A program made the position numbers and the translations under genes. Below are positions 42,352 through 51,616 of a stretch of 51,616 nt of DNA, one piece after another. The notes under the pieces were generated by a model, which saw only the letters and a program-made list of their open reading frames with translations, ran no database searches and was not told the DNA's origin. Source of the DNA: an uncultured Anaerolineaceae bacterium (GTDB taxonomy: Bacteria; Chloroflexota; Anaerolineae; Promineifilales; Promineifilaceae). The stretch is from positions 1-51,616 of the forward strand of contig CALBTC010000113.1 in the NCBI GenBank assembly GCA_937967805.1, given 5' to 3'. Each line of letters opens with the position of its first letter. Positions within the stretch are counted from its first letter, which is position 1.

Positions 42352-43542
42352 ATGACACTCGACGATCTCGCTTTTTTGCTTTCCGCCGCGGGCCAGCGCC
42401 GGCTGGCAGACGTGGCACAAATGGGCGTCACGCCGCAAACGCATCTGCAAATTGCCAGTTGGCTGCGCCAAAAATTGCCCAAAACGCAGGCCCAGGCCGT
42501 GCTGGAAACCGTCGTGCTGCGGCAGCATGCCGCTGCCAAATTCAGCCGGGCAGACCAGATGTATTTTGTGCGCCCGGCGCTGGAGCAGGCGTCGGCCGAG
42601 GTGGTGGCGCAGCACCGCGCCCGCCGCGTGGCCGAGTTGGGCGGCCGGCAGATTGCCGAGGTAAGCTGCGCAAACCGCGGCACAGGCCTGGCCCTGGCGG
42701 CCCAGGCAGAGGTCACCGGTGTGGAGTGGGATCCGGTGCGGCTGGCGATGGCCCAGGAAAATGTGCGGGTTTACGGTCACGGCGCGCGCTTTCACCCGCT
42801 GCAGGCCGATCTGCACAGCCTGACGCCGCTCAGGCAGATGGACGCGCTCTTTTTTGATCCGGCGCGGCGGGATGAGCAGGGCCGTCGTTTTTTCTCATTG
42901 GCGCAGTACCAACCACCGCTCACTGTCATTGACCGGTGGCGAGCGGTGGTGCCGGAAACGGCCGTCAAAATCAGCCCCGGTGTGGATTATGCCGAACTGC
43001 CGGACGAAGCTGAAGTAGAATTTATTTCGCTCAATGGGGAGATGAAGGAGGCGGTTTTGTGGTACGGCCGTTTTCATTCGGGTGTGCCGCGACGGGCCAC
43101 CTTGCTGCCCGATGGCCACACGCTCACCACGGCCGATTTGCCGGCGGAGCGCATCGAATGTACGCTGCCCAAAGCTTACTTATACGAACCGGATGGGGCA
43201 GTCATTCGGGCCCATCTGGTGCAGGCATTGGCCGACCAGTTGCCGGCGAGCCACATTGATGAATCGATTGCTTATTTAACGGCGGATACGGCCGTAAACA
43301 CCCCGTTTGCCCGCTGCTTTGCTGTGGAGGCGTATTTTCCGTTCCAGCTCAAGCGGCTGCGTCACTATTTACGGCAGCGGCAGGTAGGCAGCGTTACTGT
43401 CAAAAAGCGCGGCTCCCCGCTGGAGCCAGACAGGCTGCAACGGCAGCTCCGCCTGAGCGGACCTAAAGAAACGCACCGGTTTCTCTTTTTGACACACGTT
43501 TTGGGGGAGCCAACTGTTGTGGTGGCCACAGAGGAATTATAA
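42352..43542 (+). CDS. Class I methyltransferase with THUMP-like C-terminal domain
   Basis: This 396-residue protein starts 5 bp after the nuclease stop and has no clear Shine-Dalgarno site, so it is probably coupled. The N-terminal half is a SAM-binding Rossmann domain: AEVSCANRGTGLALAA is a variant motif I, GVEWDPVRLAMAQENVRVYG carries the acidic ribose-binding residue, and DALFFDPARRDEQGRRF is the DPARR motif at the active site. The C-terminal region (about 290-396) resembles the THUMP-like domain linked to RNA methyltransferases. RNA is the likeliest substrate but unproven. A terminator follows. It could be a housekeeping RNA modifier rather than part of a conflict system. Confidence 0.82.
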   Translation: MTLDDLAFLLSAAGQRRLADVAQMGVTPQTHLQIASWLRQKLPKTQAQAVLETVVLRQHAAAKFSRADQMYFVRPALEQASAEVVAQHRARRVAELGGRQIAEVSCANRGTGLALAAQAEVTGVEWDPVRLAMAQENVRVYGHGARFHPLQADLHSLTPLRQMDALFFDPARRDEQGRRFFSLAQYQPPLTVIDRWRAVVPETAVKISPGVDYAELPDEAEVEFISLNGEMKEAVLWYGRFHSGVPRRATLLPDGHTLTTADLPAERIECTLPKAYLYEPDGAVIRAHLVQALADQLPASHIDESIAYLTADTAVNTPFARCFAVEAYFPFQLKRLRHYLRQRQVGSVTVKKRGSPLEPDRLQRQLRLSGPKETHRFLFLTHVLGEPTVVVATEEL

Positions 43543-43551
43543 AAGCAACAA

Positions 43552-43590
43552 CCTCTCGCAAGCTTATCCTGCGAGAGGCTTGTTTAAGAG
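43552..43590 (+). terminator. Intrinsic terminator of the CHAT operon
   Basis: CCTCTCGCA (43552-43560) pairs with TGCGAGAGG (43570-43578) around a 9-nt loop, followed by CTTGTTTAAG. The As before the stem could let it work for the opposite strand too. Confidence 0.75.
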
Positions 43591-43618
43591 ATGAAATTTT
43601 TTGGGGGGAATACGGCCG

Positions 43619-44005
43619 TCACCCTACGCCATTACTCAAATACTGGCGCAGCACTTCTCGCAGCTTGCGAATATCCAATGGTTTGGGCAGGTAATCATCG
43701 CAGCCCGCTTCCAGGCAGCGTTCCCGATCCCCTACCAAAACCTGGGCCGTTGTGGCAATCAGCGGAACGGGCGCTAAGCGATCATCACCTTTAAACTCCC
43801 GCGCCAGGTCCAGGCCACTTTTTCCAGGCAAGTTGATATCCAGCAAAATAATGTCTGGGACCACTGTAGACAAAATCTGTTCGGCCGCGGATGCGTCGGT
43901 TGCTTTTATCAGCTCATGCCCCTCTGCTTCTACAATGCGTGATACAAGCAGCATATTTACCGGATTATCTTCCACACAAAGAACTTTCTTATCTGTTTTC
44001 GCCAT
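43619..44005 (-). CDS. Single-domain response regulator (CheY-like)
   Basis: This 128-residue receiver domain has no output domain. The acidic pocket is VEDN (12-14), the phospho-acceptor is D56 in LLDINLPG, the Thr/Ser switch is in PLIATTAQ and the conserved Lys is in PKPLD. It probably takes phosphate from the histidine kinase encoded 164 bp upstream on the same strand and passes the signal by protein contact. It is the last gene of the three-gene sensory operon. Confidence 0.93.
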   Translation of the reverse strand: MAKTDKKVLCVEDNPVNMLLVSRIVEAEGHELIKATDASAAEQILSTVVPDIILLDINLPGKSGLDLAREFKGDDRLAPVPLIATTAQVLVGDRERCLEAGCDDYLPKPLDIRKLREVLRQYLSNGVG

Positions 44006-44169
44006 AATGACTTACCTTAATCAAAATTGTCACTGCTAAAGCATTTATGCAATTGGCAAAGGCTCTATCAGTAATTTGTACAAGTGAACGTTGTTAGCCG
44101 TATTGTACATCAAAACACCTTGCACTTTACCTTATCAACACCCAGGCAATGCAAAATTCAAATCAACAG

Positions 44170-47100
44170 TTAAGCAGAACTTGAAGCGGCCTCTGCCGCA
44201 GGAAGCGCTGCTTTGGGTGGCTCATAAGGAATGGTAAATAAAAAGGTGCTGCCTTGTCCATACACACTTTCTAGCCAAATGTCGCCACCGTGTAACTCTA
44301 CCAGCTTTTTCGTAATTGGCATGCCTAACCCGGTACCACCGGCGGCACGATTCAAACCGCCGTCAATCTGACGGAACTGTTCAAATACGGCGTCCACATT
44401 TTCTTCCTTAATACCAATACCGGTATCGCGGATGGAGCAGAGCACATGGTTCGGCTTGGCCTGCACCGAAATGGTGACGCTCCCTTTTTCGGTGAATTTG
44501 ATAGCGTTACCCACAATGTTCCACATCACTTGCCGCAGCCGGGTGCGGTCGGCCATAACCGGTTTCACATCTTCGTCAATGTCCAGGTGGAGGAACAGTT
44601 TCTTCTCCTGGGCTAACGGGGCTGCGGTGGCCATGACATCATTGGCCAACTGGGTCATATCGACTTGCTCATAGCGCAGGTCCATACGACCGGCTTCAAT
44701 CTTGGACATATCCAGAATATCGCCAATCAACCCGCGTAAGTGGTTACCGCTTTCACGAATAAGCCGCACGTCTTCTTCCATACGTTCATTCAATTCCCCA
44801 TCCAGGCCTTCCAGCAGCACATCGGCAAAACCAATGATGGAGTTTAGCGGTGTCCGCAGCTCGTGGCTCATGCTGGCCAAAAATTCTGATTTCAGCACAT
44901 CTACTTCGCGCAGCTTGGTAGACGTTTGCACCTGAATTTCGTATTGATTGGCATTTTCTACCGCGACGGCAATCTGGGCTGCCAGGGTTGTCTGTACGTT
45001 AAGATCTTCCTGGGTAAAGTAATTTTCTTCATCGGACTGCAAGTCTATTACACCAATGAGCTTACCACCCACCACCATAGGTAGGGCCATTTCTGAACGA
45101 GTCTCCGGCAGCAGCGGATGGGGCATAAAGTCAACGGTGCGGCGCACGTTGTTTTCCATGACACCTTTGTGGGTGCGAGCTGCTCGGGCAACGATGGAAT
45201 CATCGTCGATGTTGATTTCGCGGCCTTCCAAACTCATGAGGCGGCCAATATTGCCGGCGCCGGCTTTAAGGACAAGCTTCTTGCCGGTTTCGTTGGTGAG
45301 GTAAATATGAGCATGGTATAGACCAAAGCTGCTCTTGGCCAGGTCTACAACTGATTGCAACAGTTCGTCCGCGTCCAAAATGGTGGAAGCGGCCGTACTC
45401 ACCTGAGCCACCGTTTCCAGTTCAGAAGCAAGGCGTTCCTGCTCGGCCAGGGCCAGTTGGGTTTGCTCAAACAAGCGGGCGGCTTCCAGCGCCTCGGCCA
45501 ATTCCTGGGCAACGGCATCAATGATTTCCCGTTCTTCGTCGGTTAACGGCCGTTCCGGGTCTTCCTCTACGCCAAAGCTGCCTATCGACTCACCGCGAAC
45601 CGTCAGCGGTTTGCTGAGATGAGACTGGGTTTCTGCTTTGGGCGTTGCGCCATTTTTGTTGCCGGCCGGCAACTCTTCTGCCTGTGTTGTTAAAACGCGC
45701 AAACCGGTGAGATCAAAGCTGTAGCCCACCTTGTCCTGCTGCTCCTTATACTTCTTCCAGCCTTCCCGGCTCATTTGTCTTTGCAGCAAGCTCAATTCAC
45801 GCAGCCGGCTTTCCATCTCCTGTCGCAGCCGCGTGCTTTCCATCGCGCTGGCAATCTGCCCGCATAAACCTTCCAGCAGCAGTTGGTCATTGGCCGTAAG
45901 ACCCTCGACTATATTGCTTTGCACATCCAATACACCCAATACCTGATCGCGCAGTTTAATGGGTACAGAAAGCTCGCTGGCCGTTTCCGGCAGCAACGGA
46001 TTGGACTGCCAGTTGGGATCATTGGCAACACGTCCTCGTAAAACAGATTGTTTGGTCTTGGCAGCCTGACCAATAAGACCAACGCCCATCGGCATGGAGT
46101 GGTTCATCTCCAACATCTTTTGGCCAGTTTCGCCATACCCTACAACCAGAACCAGCGTATCCATGCTGTCATCATAGCGCAGCAGTTGAGTGTAGTAATA
46201 ACCAAATTGCTCTTGCACCTGGGTAACAACCCGTTCATACAAATCATGCAGGTCGGTGGCCGAAGCAATCTCTTGGGCCACCTGCGTAGTGAGCTGCACC
46301 TCGCGCTCCCGGCGCGCCAGGCTGGTTAACGCTTCTTCGTTGAGCATTGTAGCCCGTAAAGCCAGGGCGCCCTGTTCCGCTACATCTTGATAAACCTCTA
46401 ATTTATCTGCCGTAAAATAACCTTCTTCTGAACTGGCAAAAACGATCATTCCCAGCCATTCACCGCCGGCTTTTAGGGGGTAAATGGCAACGCCCTGGGC
46501 CGCAGACTGAACAGCCAGAGCCTGCATCTCTTCACTGGCCCTCTGGTCTTTCATAACGTTGGCGCTGACAAACGGTTCATCAGCCATGTAGATGTTGGGC
46601 AGATGGGCCACGGGGATGCGGGTGTTTTCCGGCAGCCGGGTCAGGCCACTTTCGGCCGAATCAGATCTTTTTAGCGCCAATACCGGTTTCTCCCCTTTTT
46701 TGTCCAGGATAAAGACAAAAATGGCTGTTTCAGGGAAATAGGTGACCTTGTCGACAATTGTATCAAACACGTCATCCTGCGTTTGCGCCAGCACCAGGGC
46801 CTGACGGATTTCCAGACGGCGCCGGGCCCGCTCTTCATTTGCGCGAACGGCTTCCTCTTTTTCGGTGACGTCTTTACCCGTAGAAAGAAAATGGGTGATC
46901 CGGCCGGCAGCATCCTTTATGGGGGTGATGGTTTTTTCTTCGTAGTAGTAAGTGCCATCTTTCTTTTTGTTAATGGACGTACCACGATAAGTTTTGCCGG
47001 ACAGCATCGTTTGCCACATATCCTCGTAGTAAGCGTCGTCGTGCTGGCCAGATTTCAGGATGCGCGGCGTTTTACCGAGAACCTCTTTGGCGCTGTACCC

Positions 47101-47220
47101 CGTCACGGCTTCAAAGGCCGGGTTGACATAGAGGATATTTCCATCCGGATCGGTTATCAGGATATGATCATCCGTTTGCTCCGCCAGGGCGCGGTAAATC
47201 TCATTATCCAGATTCATCAT
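44170..47220 (-). CDS. PAS-multi-GAF sensor histidine kinase
   Basis: A 1016-residue cytosolic kinase. An N-terminal PAS domain (about 8-120, ILITDPDGNILYVNPAFEAVTG) is followed by several GAF domains (about 135-290, 310-470, a short one with REGWKKY spacer 475-600, and 610-765). The HisKA domain has the phospho-accepting H786 in MSHELRTPLNSIIG. The HATPase_c N box is NIVGNAIKF (about 901-909) with G boxes DTGIGI and GGTGLGM. No membrane helix is present. Its ATG overlaps the stop of the upstream GAF protein by four bases (ATGA), so the two are coupled. A receiver gene follows. The ligand is unknown. Confidence 0.93.
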   Translation of the reverse strand: MMNLDNEIYRALAEQTDDHILITDPDGNILYVNPAFEAVTGYSAKEVLGKTPRILKSGQHDDAYYEDMWQTMLSGKTYRGTSINKKKDGTYYYEEKTITPIKDAAGRITHFLSTGKDVTEKEEAVRANEERARRRLEIRQALVLAQTQDDVFDTIVDKVTYFPETAIFVFILDKKGEKPVLALKRSDSAESGLTRLPENTRIPVAHLPNIYMADEPFVSANVMKDQRASEEMQALAVQSAAQGVAIYPLKAGGEWLGMIVFASSEEGYFTADKLEVYQDVAEQGALALRATMLNEEALTSLARREREVQLTTQVAQEIASATDLHDLYERVVTQVQEQFGYYYTQLLRYDDSMDTLVLVVGYGETGQKMLEMNHSMPMGVGLIGQAAKTKQSVLRGRVANDPNWQSNPLLPETASELSVPIKLRDQVLGVLDVQSNIVEGLTANDQLLLEGLCGQIASAMESTRLRQEMESRLRELSLLQRQMSREGWKKYKEQQDKVGYSFDLTGLRVLTTQAEELPAGNKNGATPKAETQSHLSKPLTVRGESIGSFGVEEDPERPLTDEEREIIDAVAQELAEALEAARLFEQTQLALAEQERLASELETVAQVSTAASTILDADELLQSVVDLAKSSFGLYHAHIYLTNETGKKLVLKAGAGNIGRLMSLEGREINIDDDSIVARAARTHKGVMENNVRRTVDFMPHPLLPETRSEMALPMVVGGKLIGVIDLQSDEENYFTQEDLNVQTTLAAQIAVAVENANQYEIQVQTSTKLREVDVLKSEFLASMSHELRTPLNSIIGFADVLLEGLDGELNERMEEDVRLIRESGNHLRGLIGDILDMSKIEAGRMDLRYEQVDMTQLANDVMATAAPLAQEKKLFLHLDIDEDVKPVMADRTRLRQVMWNIVGNAIKFTEKGSVTISVQAKPNHVLCSIRDTGIGIKEENVDAVFEQFRQIDGGLNRAAGGTGLGMPITKKLVELHGGDIWLESVYGQGSTFLFTIPYEPPKAALPAAEAASSSA

Positions 47221-50200
47221 GTTGCTCCATTTTCTTTCTGACTTTGGCCGAGCGGGCCGGTGCCAACGCGCAGCTTGCCATTTTGGCCATCCCCTAGCTT
47301 GATGAAGGAACGACGACCCAAGGTACGGCCGATTTCGGTCACGGCCGTTTGCATAATTGTATCGATATCGGTGGAGTTACGAACCTTGGCTGCAATCTCA
47401 CGCAGCAACTGTTCCCGACGAGCGCGCGCCTGCTCTTGACGGAACAGAATGGTCGTTTGCATCACCACGGCTGCCTGACCAACCAAACTATTCGCCTGCC
47501 GCATCTGCACCTCGGATATATTCATCGGTTCTGCCGACTGGCCAGAAACCATGCCAAGCCACTGTGAACCAACCACGATGGGGATCATAACAAAGCTAAT
47601 CATGCCATAGCTTTCCAAAATTTGTCGCGTTTGCTCATCCACCCGCGAATCGTTCCGGATATCGTCGATCACCAACGATTCGTCCGGACTTACTTTAGAC
47701 AAGAAGGGGACGTGGGCAACTTCAAAGCGGGTGCCCACCTGTACACTGGCGGGCACGCCTTCATTCACCCAGGTTGCCACGATGGTTACGTCTCGGGCAA
47801 CCCGATCTTCTACCGGCTGGTCAAACATGAAGAGGCTGGCCCGGTCTAGTCTGCGCAGCTCTGTCGATTGAATCAACGATTGCAGAATGTCTTCTTCTGT
47901 AGAACTTAAGACAATGCGTTCGCTGCCGGTGTACAGCGCTTCCGTTTGGGCCAGGGCTTCTTGTGTTTGTTCATACAGGCGAATCGACTGCAGAGAAACG
48001 GCCGCCTGGCGTACCATCACGTCTAGCCGGCGGGTTTGTTCCTCTGAGAAGTTAACCCGGTCGGGATAGAAGGCATTGATGAAGCCTAACCATTGCCCGG
48101 TTACCAAAATAGGCACATAAACAAAGCTCTTCGCCTGGAACTGCGCCTGGAAAAGGCGGCGCGCCTCGTCGCTAAGCCGTTCATCTGTGTCAATATCTTC
48201 AAAAACAAGCAGCTCTTCTGGTTCAAGAATCTTTTCCAGCTCCGGCACCTGGTCCAGCCTGTAACGCTCAGGCACTTCGCCAGACAAACCACTCCAACTG
48301 GCCAGAATACGAACCTCTTGTGGCTTGTTGTCCTTCTCCCAGGCCCGGTCAAAAAAGCTGACGGTAATGTTATTACTGCTTTGGCCCAAAATGGTATGAC
48401 GGCGCAGGGAGGTAAGAACCTCTTCGTAAGTCTGCGCGGCGTTTAGGTCGGCGCTGGCCTGGTAGAGTGCGGCCGTTTCTGACAGCGCCTCTTCCGTCTG
48501 GTTAAACAGCAGCCGGTTGTAGACTACAGAAGAAGCCTGCTGAGCAATGGCCCCATAAAGCCGCTCATCCGCATTGGTGAAGGTTTGGACCTTATTCCAG
48601 TGAATGAGAATTTGCCCCAAGCGCAAATTACCGACGCTTAGATACATAATGGCCATCGCCTGCATACCCTGTTGTCTGAGGACATCTTTGTGATCTGGAC
48701 TTAACCGTTCGTCAGCGCCAATATCGCCGACGAATACGGTGTTTTGTCCGCTGGCAGGCCACAGGTAACGTCCCGGCTGGTCTGGCAAGAACAGGCGTTG
48801 TCCCACCTGCTTGTCATCGCGCGGCACGGTGGCGGCAATTTGGGCGTATTCGGGATTACCCGTTGTGTTACGATCATATACAAGCAGCATAGCACCCGCA
48901 GCACCTACCTGAAGACCTGCTTCGGCGGCTGACTCCAGCACAGCATCCAGGCTGGTGGCTGTGTTCAGCCGCGAGCTGTAAGAATACAACATTTCTGTTT
49001 CCGCCAGCGTTGCTTGCACCTGCTCAAACAAACGGGCATTCTGGATAGCAGTGGCGGTTTGGAACACAATCGTTTCCGCCAACTTCAGGCTTTCCTCTGA
49101 AATGATACGCTCATCTAGAATATCCATCCCCAGCGTGCCGATGACTTCGTCGCTTACCAACAACGGCATCAAAACGACCGTTTCAATGCCCTGCTCGCGG
49201 AAAAGCTCGTGGACAGGAGCGGTCTGCGGATTATTTTGGGCATCTTCTACAACAATGGTTTGTCGAGTTTCAATAACCGTTTGCGTGAGCTCATTCCCTT
49301 CAATAGGAATGGTCAAGCCTACCGCCGAGCTGGTGCGCGATGTATCATAATGTTCGGCAATTACACGCAGCGCTTTCTTGTCTGGCTGAATGAGCGCCAC
49401 ACGCACCTGGTCGACGTTTACGGCCGCTGCCAGTTCATCTACCACAATTTGCAGGGAATGCTGCAAATCCAGCGAGGTGGAAATCTGGGGAACGATGGTG
49501 TTAATAACCCACATTTCATGGCGGCGCTTTTCCGCCTGGGTTAAAGCTTGCTGTGTTTGCTCGGTAAGCCGGGCACGTTCCAGCGCTTCAGACACCTGAT
49601 TGGCTATTGTTTGCAAAAGCGTCTGTTTGCGTTCTGGGATATGGCGACCGTCGGGACTGCGTAAACCGATTTTGCCAATTAACTCGCCGCGTACGGCAAT
49701 GGGGATGTCGATGGTGCTGGCGGCCGTTTCTTGGCCGGTATCATGCGCAACGTCCTCGGCACGTGGGGCAACCACTGCTTTGTCTGCGTCCTTAATGGGT
49801 TTTGCTCCCTTGTTATTGAAGGCATAGCCGAAATGCGGCCGTTCCTGTGTTGTCAGGTAATTTTCCCAACCTTCACGCACCATAATGCGCTGGAGACGGG
49901 TCAGTTCATCCAAAGCCTTTAGCACCTCGTTATGGCGACGAGCATTTTGCAGCGCCACCGCCACCTGAGAAGCCAATGTGGTGAAGATATTGATATCTTC
50001 CGTCGTAAAGTAATCGACCTTATCTGCCTGCACGTCCAATACACCCAGCAGTTCATCACCCACAACAAGCGGTACAGCCATTTCAGCCCGCGTTTCCGGC
50101 AGCAGCGGATGCGGCAAGAAGCCGGGCTCCTCCTGCACGTTGTTGATCACAACACCTGCCTGGTTACGAGCGGCCCGCGCCACCAGCGATTGCTCCTGGT

Positions 50201-51616
50201 TTAGAGCAATGCGGCGGCCTTGGGCCACCATCCTGGCCCCAATCGCGCCAGCACCACTGGTTAAAATCAATTCCGCCTTGCTCTCATCTAATAAATAAAG
50301 ATGGGTATGATATAGTTTAAATCGTTCTTTGGTCAGGTCTACCACCTGCTGCATCAGTTCCTCAGGTTCCAGGCTGGCGGCGGCCACCGTACCCACATTG
50401 GCAACCGTTTCCAGTTCAGTGGCGCGCCGGGTAATCGTTTCTTGCGCTTCGCGACGCTCGGTGATATCTACCAGAGAAGAGATAATGGCGGGCTCACCCT
50501 GAAAATCAATAATTCGACCAGAAATCAACGCCCATAGCGTATCGCCATCGCCTCGTTTCAGGCGCAGCTCAAAGTTAGCGACCTGCCCCTGTTCGCGCAG
50601 TTCTTTCAGGTAAGCATCTCGGTCTGCCGGATTGTGGTAGAAATCGGGCGTAATCTGGCCGATGAACTCTTCACGCGGCAAGCGAATTATCTCGGCCAGC
50701 GGCTCATTCACATAGACCACAATGCCATCCGACACTCTGGAAATAACCAACGGCACGTTAATTGATTCCAAAATTTCCTGGGTGCGCACCTGTTCTTCCA
50801 ACAGCTTCTTTTCTGCCAGCTTTCGTTCTGTAATGTCCAGGAAGGAGCCATAAACAACCGTCGGCTGATTCTGTTCATCAAAGTCAAAGCGATACTCCAC
50901 AAGGGCGTACATGATATCGCCGTCCCCGCGAAGCGCCCGATATTCAAGATGACCACGAAAATCAGGGGCCGGGTGCTGCAGGGCATCTGCAATTTGCTCC
51001 TGCACGCTCGCCCTGTCTTCAGGATGGACAAAACGCTCCAGGAAGGTCTCAAGGCCAACTTTCTGGCCAAAGCCTTCACCACTCTCAACTTTTAACAGCT
51101 TGCTAAAACGTTCATTTGCCCCAAACGTCATGGTCGGCACATCCAGCGACCAGGAAGCCATGCCCGCCAACTCACTGGCCTGGCTGAGTTCAGCCTCTGC
51201 CCGCCGGCGGGCGCTGAGAAGCGCTGCATTTTGAATCGCAATCGCCAACTGTCCGGCCAGGGTCAAAAATGCCGGCAGGTTGTCTTCTGTCAAGGCGTTT
51301 GGCCTGCTGCTCTGCAAATCGATAACGCCTACAACCGTTTCACCCACAATAAGGGGGACCACCATTTCAGAACGTGTATCCGGCAGCAGCGGGTGTGAAC
51401 GGAAAGCATGGCTTTGAGCGGTATCAGCCACAATGACGGCTTCTTTGGTGGCAGCGGCCGTTCCGTTTAAAGAGTTTTCATCAATAGGTAGCGTGTGTCC
51501 CGCAACCAGCAGTTTAGTGCCGGCATGGCCGGTGCTGGCGCGCAGCACCAGCTGTTCGCCACTGTCATCAACCAGGTAAATTTGAGTCTGATATAGTGCA
51601 AACCGGTCTTGCACCA
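47217..51616 (-). CDS. Very large multi-GAF/PAS sensory protein, 5' partial
   Basis: At least 1465 residues are visible and the frame is still open at the window edge, so the N-terminus is missing. The visible order is GAF (about 1-135), PAS (150-270), PAS (275-395), GAF (400-560), a spacer with REGWENY plus a short GAF (565-690), then three further GAF domains (700-860, 880-1190 in two blocks, 1210-1370) and a C-terminal GAF-like end. No HisKA or HATPase domain is present. It therefore probably acts as a sensing partner of the kinase encoded directly downstream (ATGA overlap). The GAF units are clearly related to those of the kinase. Confidence 0.85.
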   Translation of the reverse strand, partial: VQDRFALYQTQIYLVDDSGEQLVLRASTGHAGTKLLVAGHTLPIDENSLNGTAAATKEAVIVADTAQSHAFRSHPLLPDTRSEMVVPLIVGETVVGVIDLQSSRPNALTEDNLPAFLTLAGQLAIAIQNAALLSARRRAEAELSQASELAGMASWSLDVPTMTFGANERFSKLLKVESGEGFGQKVGLETFLERFVHPEDRASVQEQIADALQHPAPDFRGHLEYRALRGDGDIMYALVEYRFDFDEQNQPTVVYGSFLDITERKLAEKKLLEEQVRTQEILESINVPLVISRVSDGIVVYVNEPLAEIIRLPREEFIGQITPDFYHNPADRDAYLKELREQGQVANFELRLKRGDGDTLWALISGRIIDFQGEPAIISSLVDITERREAQETITRRATELETVANVGTVAAASLEPEELMQQVVDLTKERFKLYHTHLYLLDESKAELILTSGAGAIGARMVAQGRRIALNQEQSLVARAARNQAGVVINNVQEEPGFLPHPLLPETRAEMAVPLVVGDELLGVLDVQADKVDYFTTEDINIFTTLASQVAVALQNARRHNEVLKALDELTRLQRIMVREGWENYLTTQERPHFGYAFNNKGAKPIKDADKAVVAPRAEDVAHDTGQETAASTIDIPIAVRGELIGKIGLRSPDGRHIPERKQTLLQTIANQVSEALERARLTEQTQQALTQAEKRRHEMWVINTIVPQISTSLDLQHSLQIVVDELAAAVNVDQVRVALIQPDKKALRVIAEHYDTSRTSSAVGLTIPIEGNELTQTVIETRQTIVVEDAQNNPQTAPVHELFREQGIETVVLMPLLVSDEVIGTLGMDILDERIISEESLKLAETIVFQTATAIQNARLFEQVQATLAETEMLYSYSSRLNTATSLDAVLESAAEAGLQVGAAGAMLLVYDRNTTGNPEYAQIAATVPRDDKQVGQRLFLPDQPGRYLWPASGQNTVFVGDIGADERLSPDHKDVLRQQGMQAMAIMYLSVGNLRLGQILIHWNKVQTFTNADERLYGAIAQQASSVVYNRLLFNQTEEALSETAALYQASADLNAAQTYEEVLTSLRRHTILGQSSNNITVSFFDRAWEKDNKPQEVRILASWSGLSGEVPERYRLDQVPELEKILEPEELLVFEDIDTDERLSDEARRLFQAQFQAKSFVYVPILVTGQWLGFINAFYPDRVNFSEEQTRRLDVMVRQAAVSLQSIRLYEQTQEALAQTEALYTGSERIVLSSTEEDILQSLIQSTELRRLDRASLFMFDQPVEDRVARDVTIVATWVNEGVPASVQVGTRFEVAHVPFLSKVSPDESLVIDDIRNDSRVDEQTRQILESYGMISFVMIPIVVGSQWLGMVSGQSAEPMNISEVQMRQANSLVGQAAVVMQTTILFRQEQARARREQLLREIAAKVRNSTDIDTIMQTAVTEIGRTLGRRSFIKLGDGQNGKLRVGTGPLGQSQKENGAT

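Overview
The window (GC by eye somewhat above 55%) reads as a chromosomal piece of a Chloroflexota bacterium, probably from the Anaerolineae side of the phylum. This is inference from gene content: a Rieske/cytochrome b complex, Rex, MacB-type export cassettes, very large GAF/PAS sensor proteins, polytopic GT-C-like glycosyltransferases, an AIM24 protein, an EAD-CHAT protease and many short intergenic hairpin repeats. No rRNA, phage, transposase or CRISPR array is visible.

Layout. 1-4.0 kb (minus strand): partial cytochrome b, Rieske protein, tRNA-Val, dcd, argS. 4.2-8.2 kb: lipoprotein, GT4 glycosyltransferase, carotenoid oxygenase, methyltransferase. 8.3-11.8 kb: a Ser/Thr kinase-ATPase-TPR signalling protein. 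11.9-17.0 kb: four-gene export operon (adaptor, ATPase, two MacB-like permeases). 17.3 kb: rex. 18.0-23.7 kb: mreB behind a split F1 operon atpA-G-D-C, with no atpB/E/F/H upstream. 24.0-29.4 kb: two large convergent GT-C-like membrane proteins that share C-terminal beta domains. 29.5 kb: selenocysteine tRNA (selC). 29.7-37.2 kb: methyltransferase, membrane proteins, AIM24, enoyl-CoA hydratase, MFS transporter, and two gene relics bracketed by repeats. 37.3-40.0 kb: polar amino-acid ABC importer. 40.1-43.5 kb: tightly coupled operon of an EAD-CHAT caspase-like protease, a Cas4/RecB-like nuclease with four cysteines, and a THUMP-like methyltransferase. 43.6-51.6 kb (minus): multi-GAF protein, hybrid-sensor histidine kinase and single-domain response regulator in one operon.

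Three signals stand out. (1) The octamer palindrome ACGGCCGT occurs about 65 times by hand count, where one or two would be expected, like the cyanobacterial HIP1 element. It is nearly absent from the sensor-kinase operon and sparse in the ATP synthase genes. (2) Matching 18-bp Rex-type operators (TTGTGA-N7-CAC core) lie upstream of rex itself, the atpA operon and the Rieske/cytochrome b operon, which suggests a redox-controlled respiratory regulon. (3) More than twenty gaps hold hairpins built from iterated units of roughly 7-9 nt in several sequence families. Some of these sit in frame inside long membrane-protein genes or supply stop codons and C-terminal tails.

The best candidate for an undescribed system is the EAD-CHAT/nuclease/methyltransferase operon. 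It has its own strong sigma70-like promoter and a terminator.
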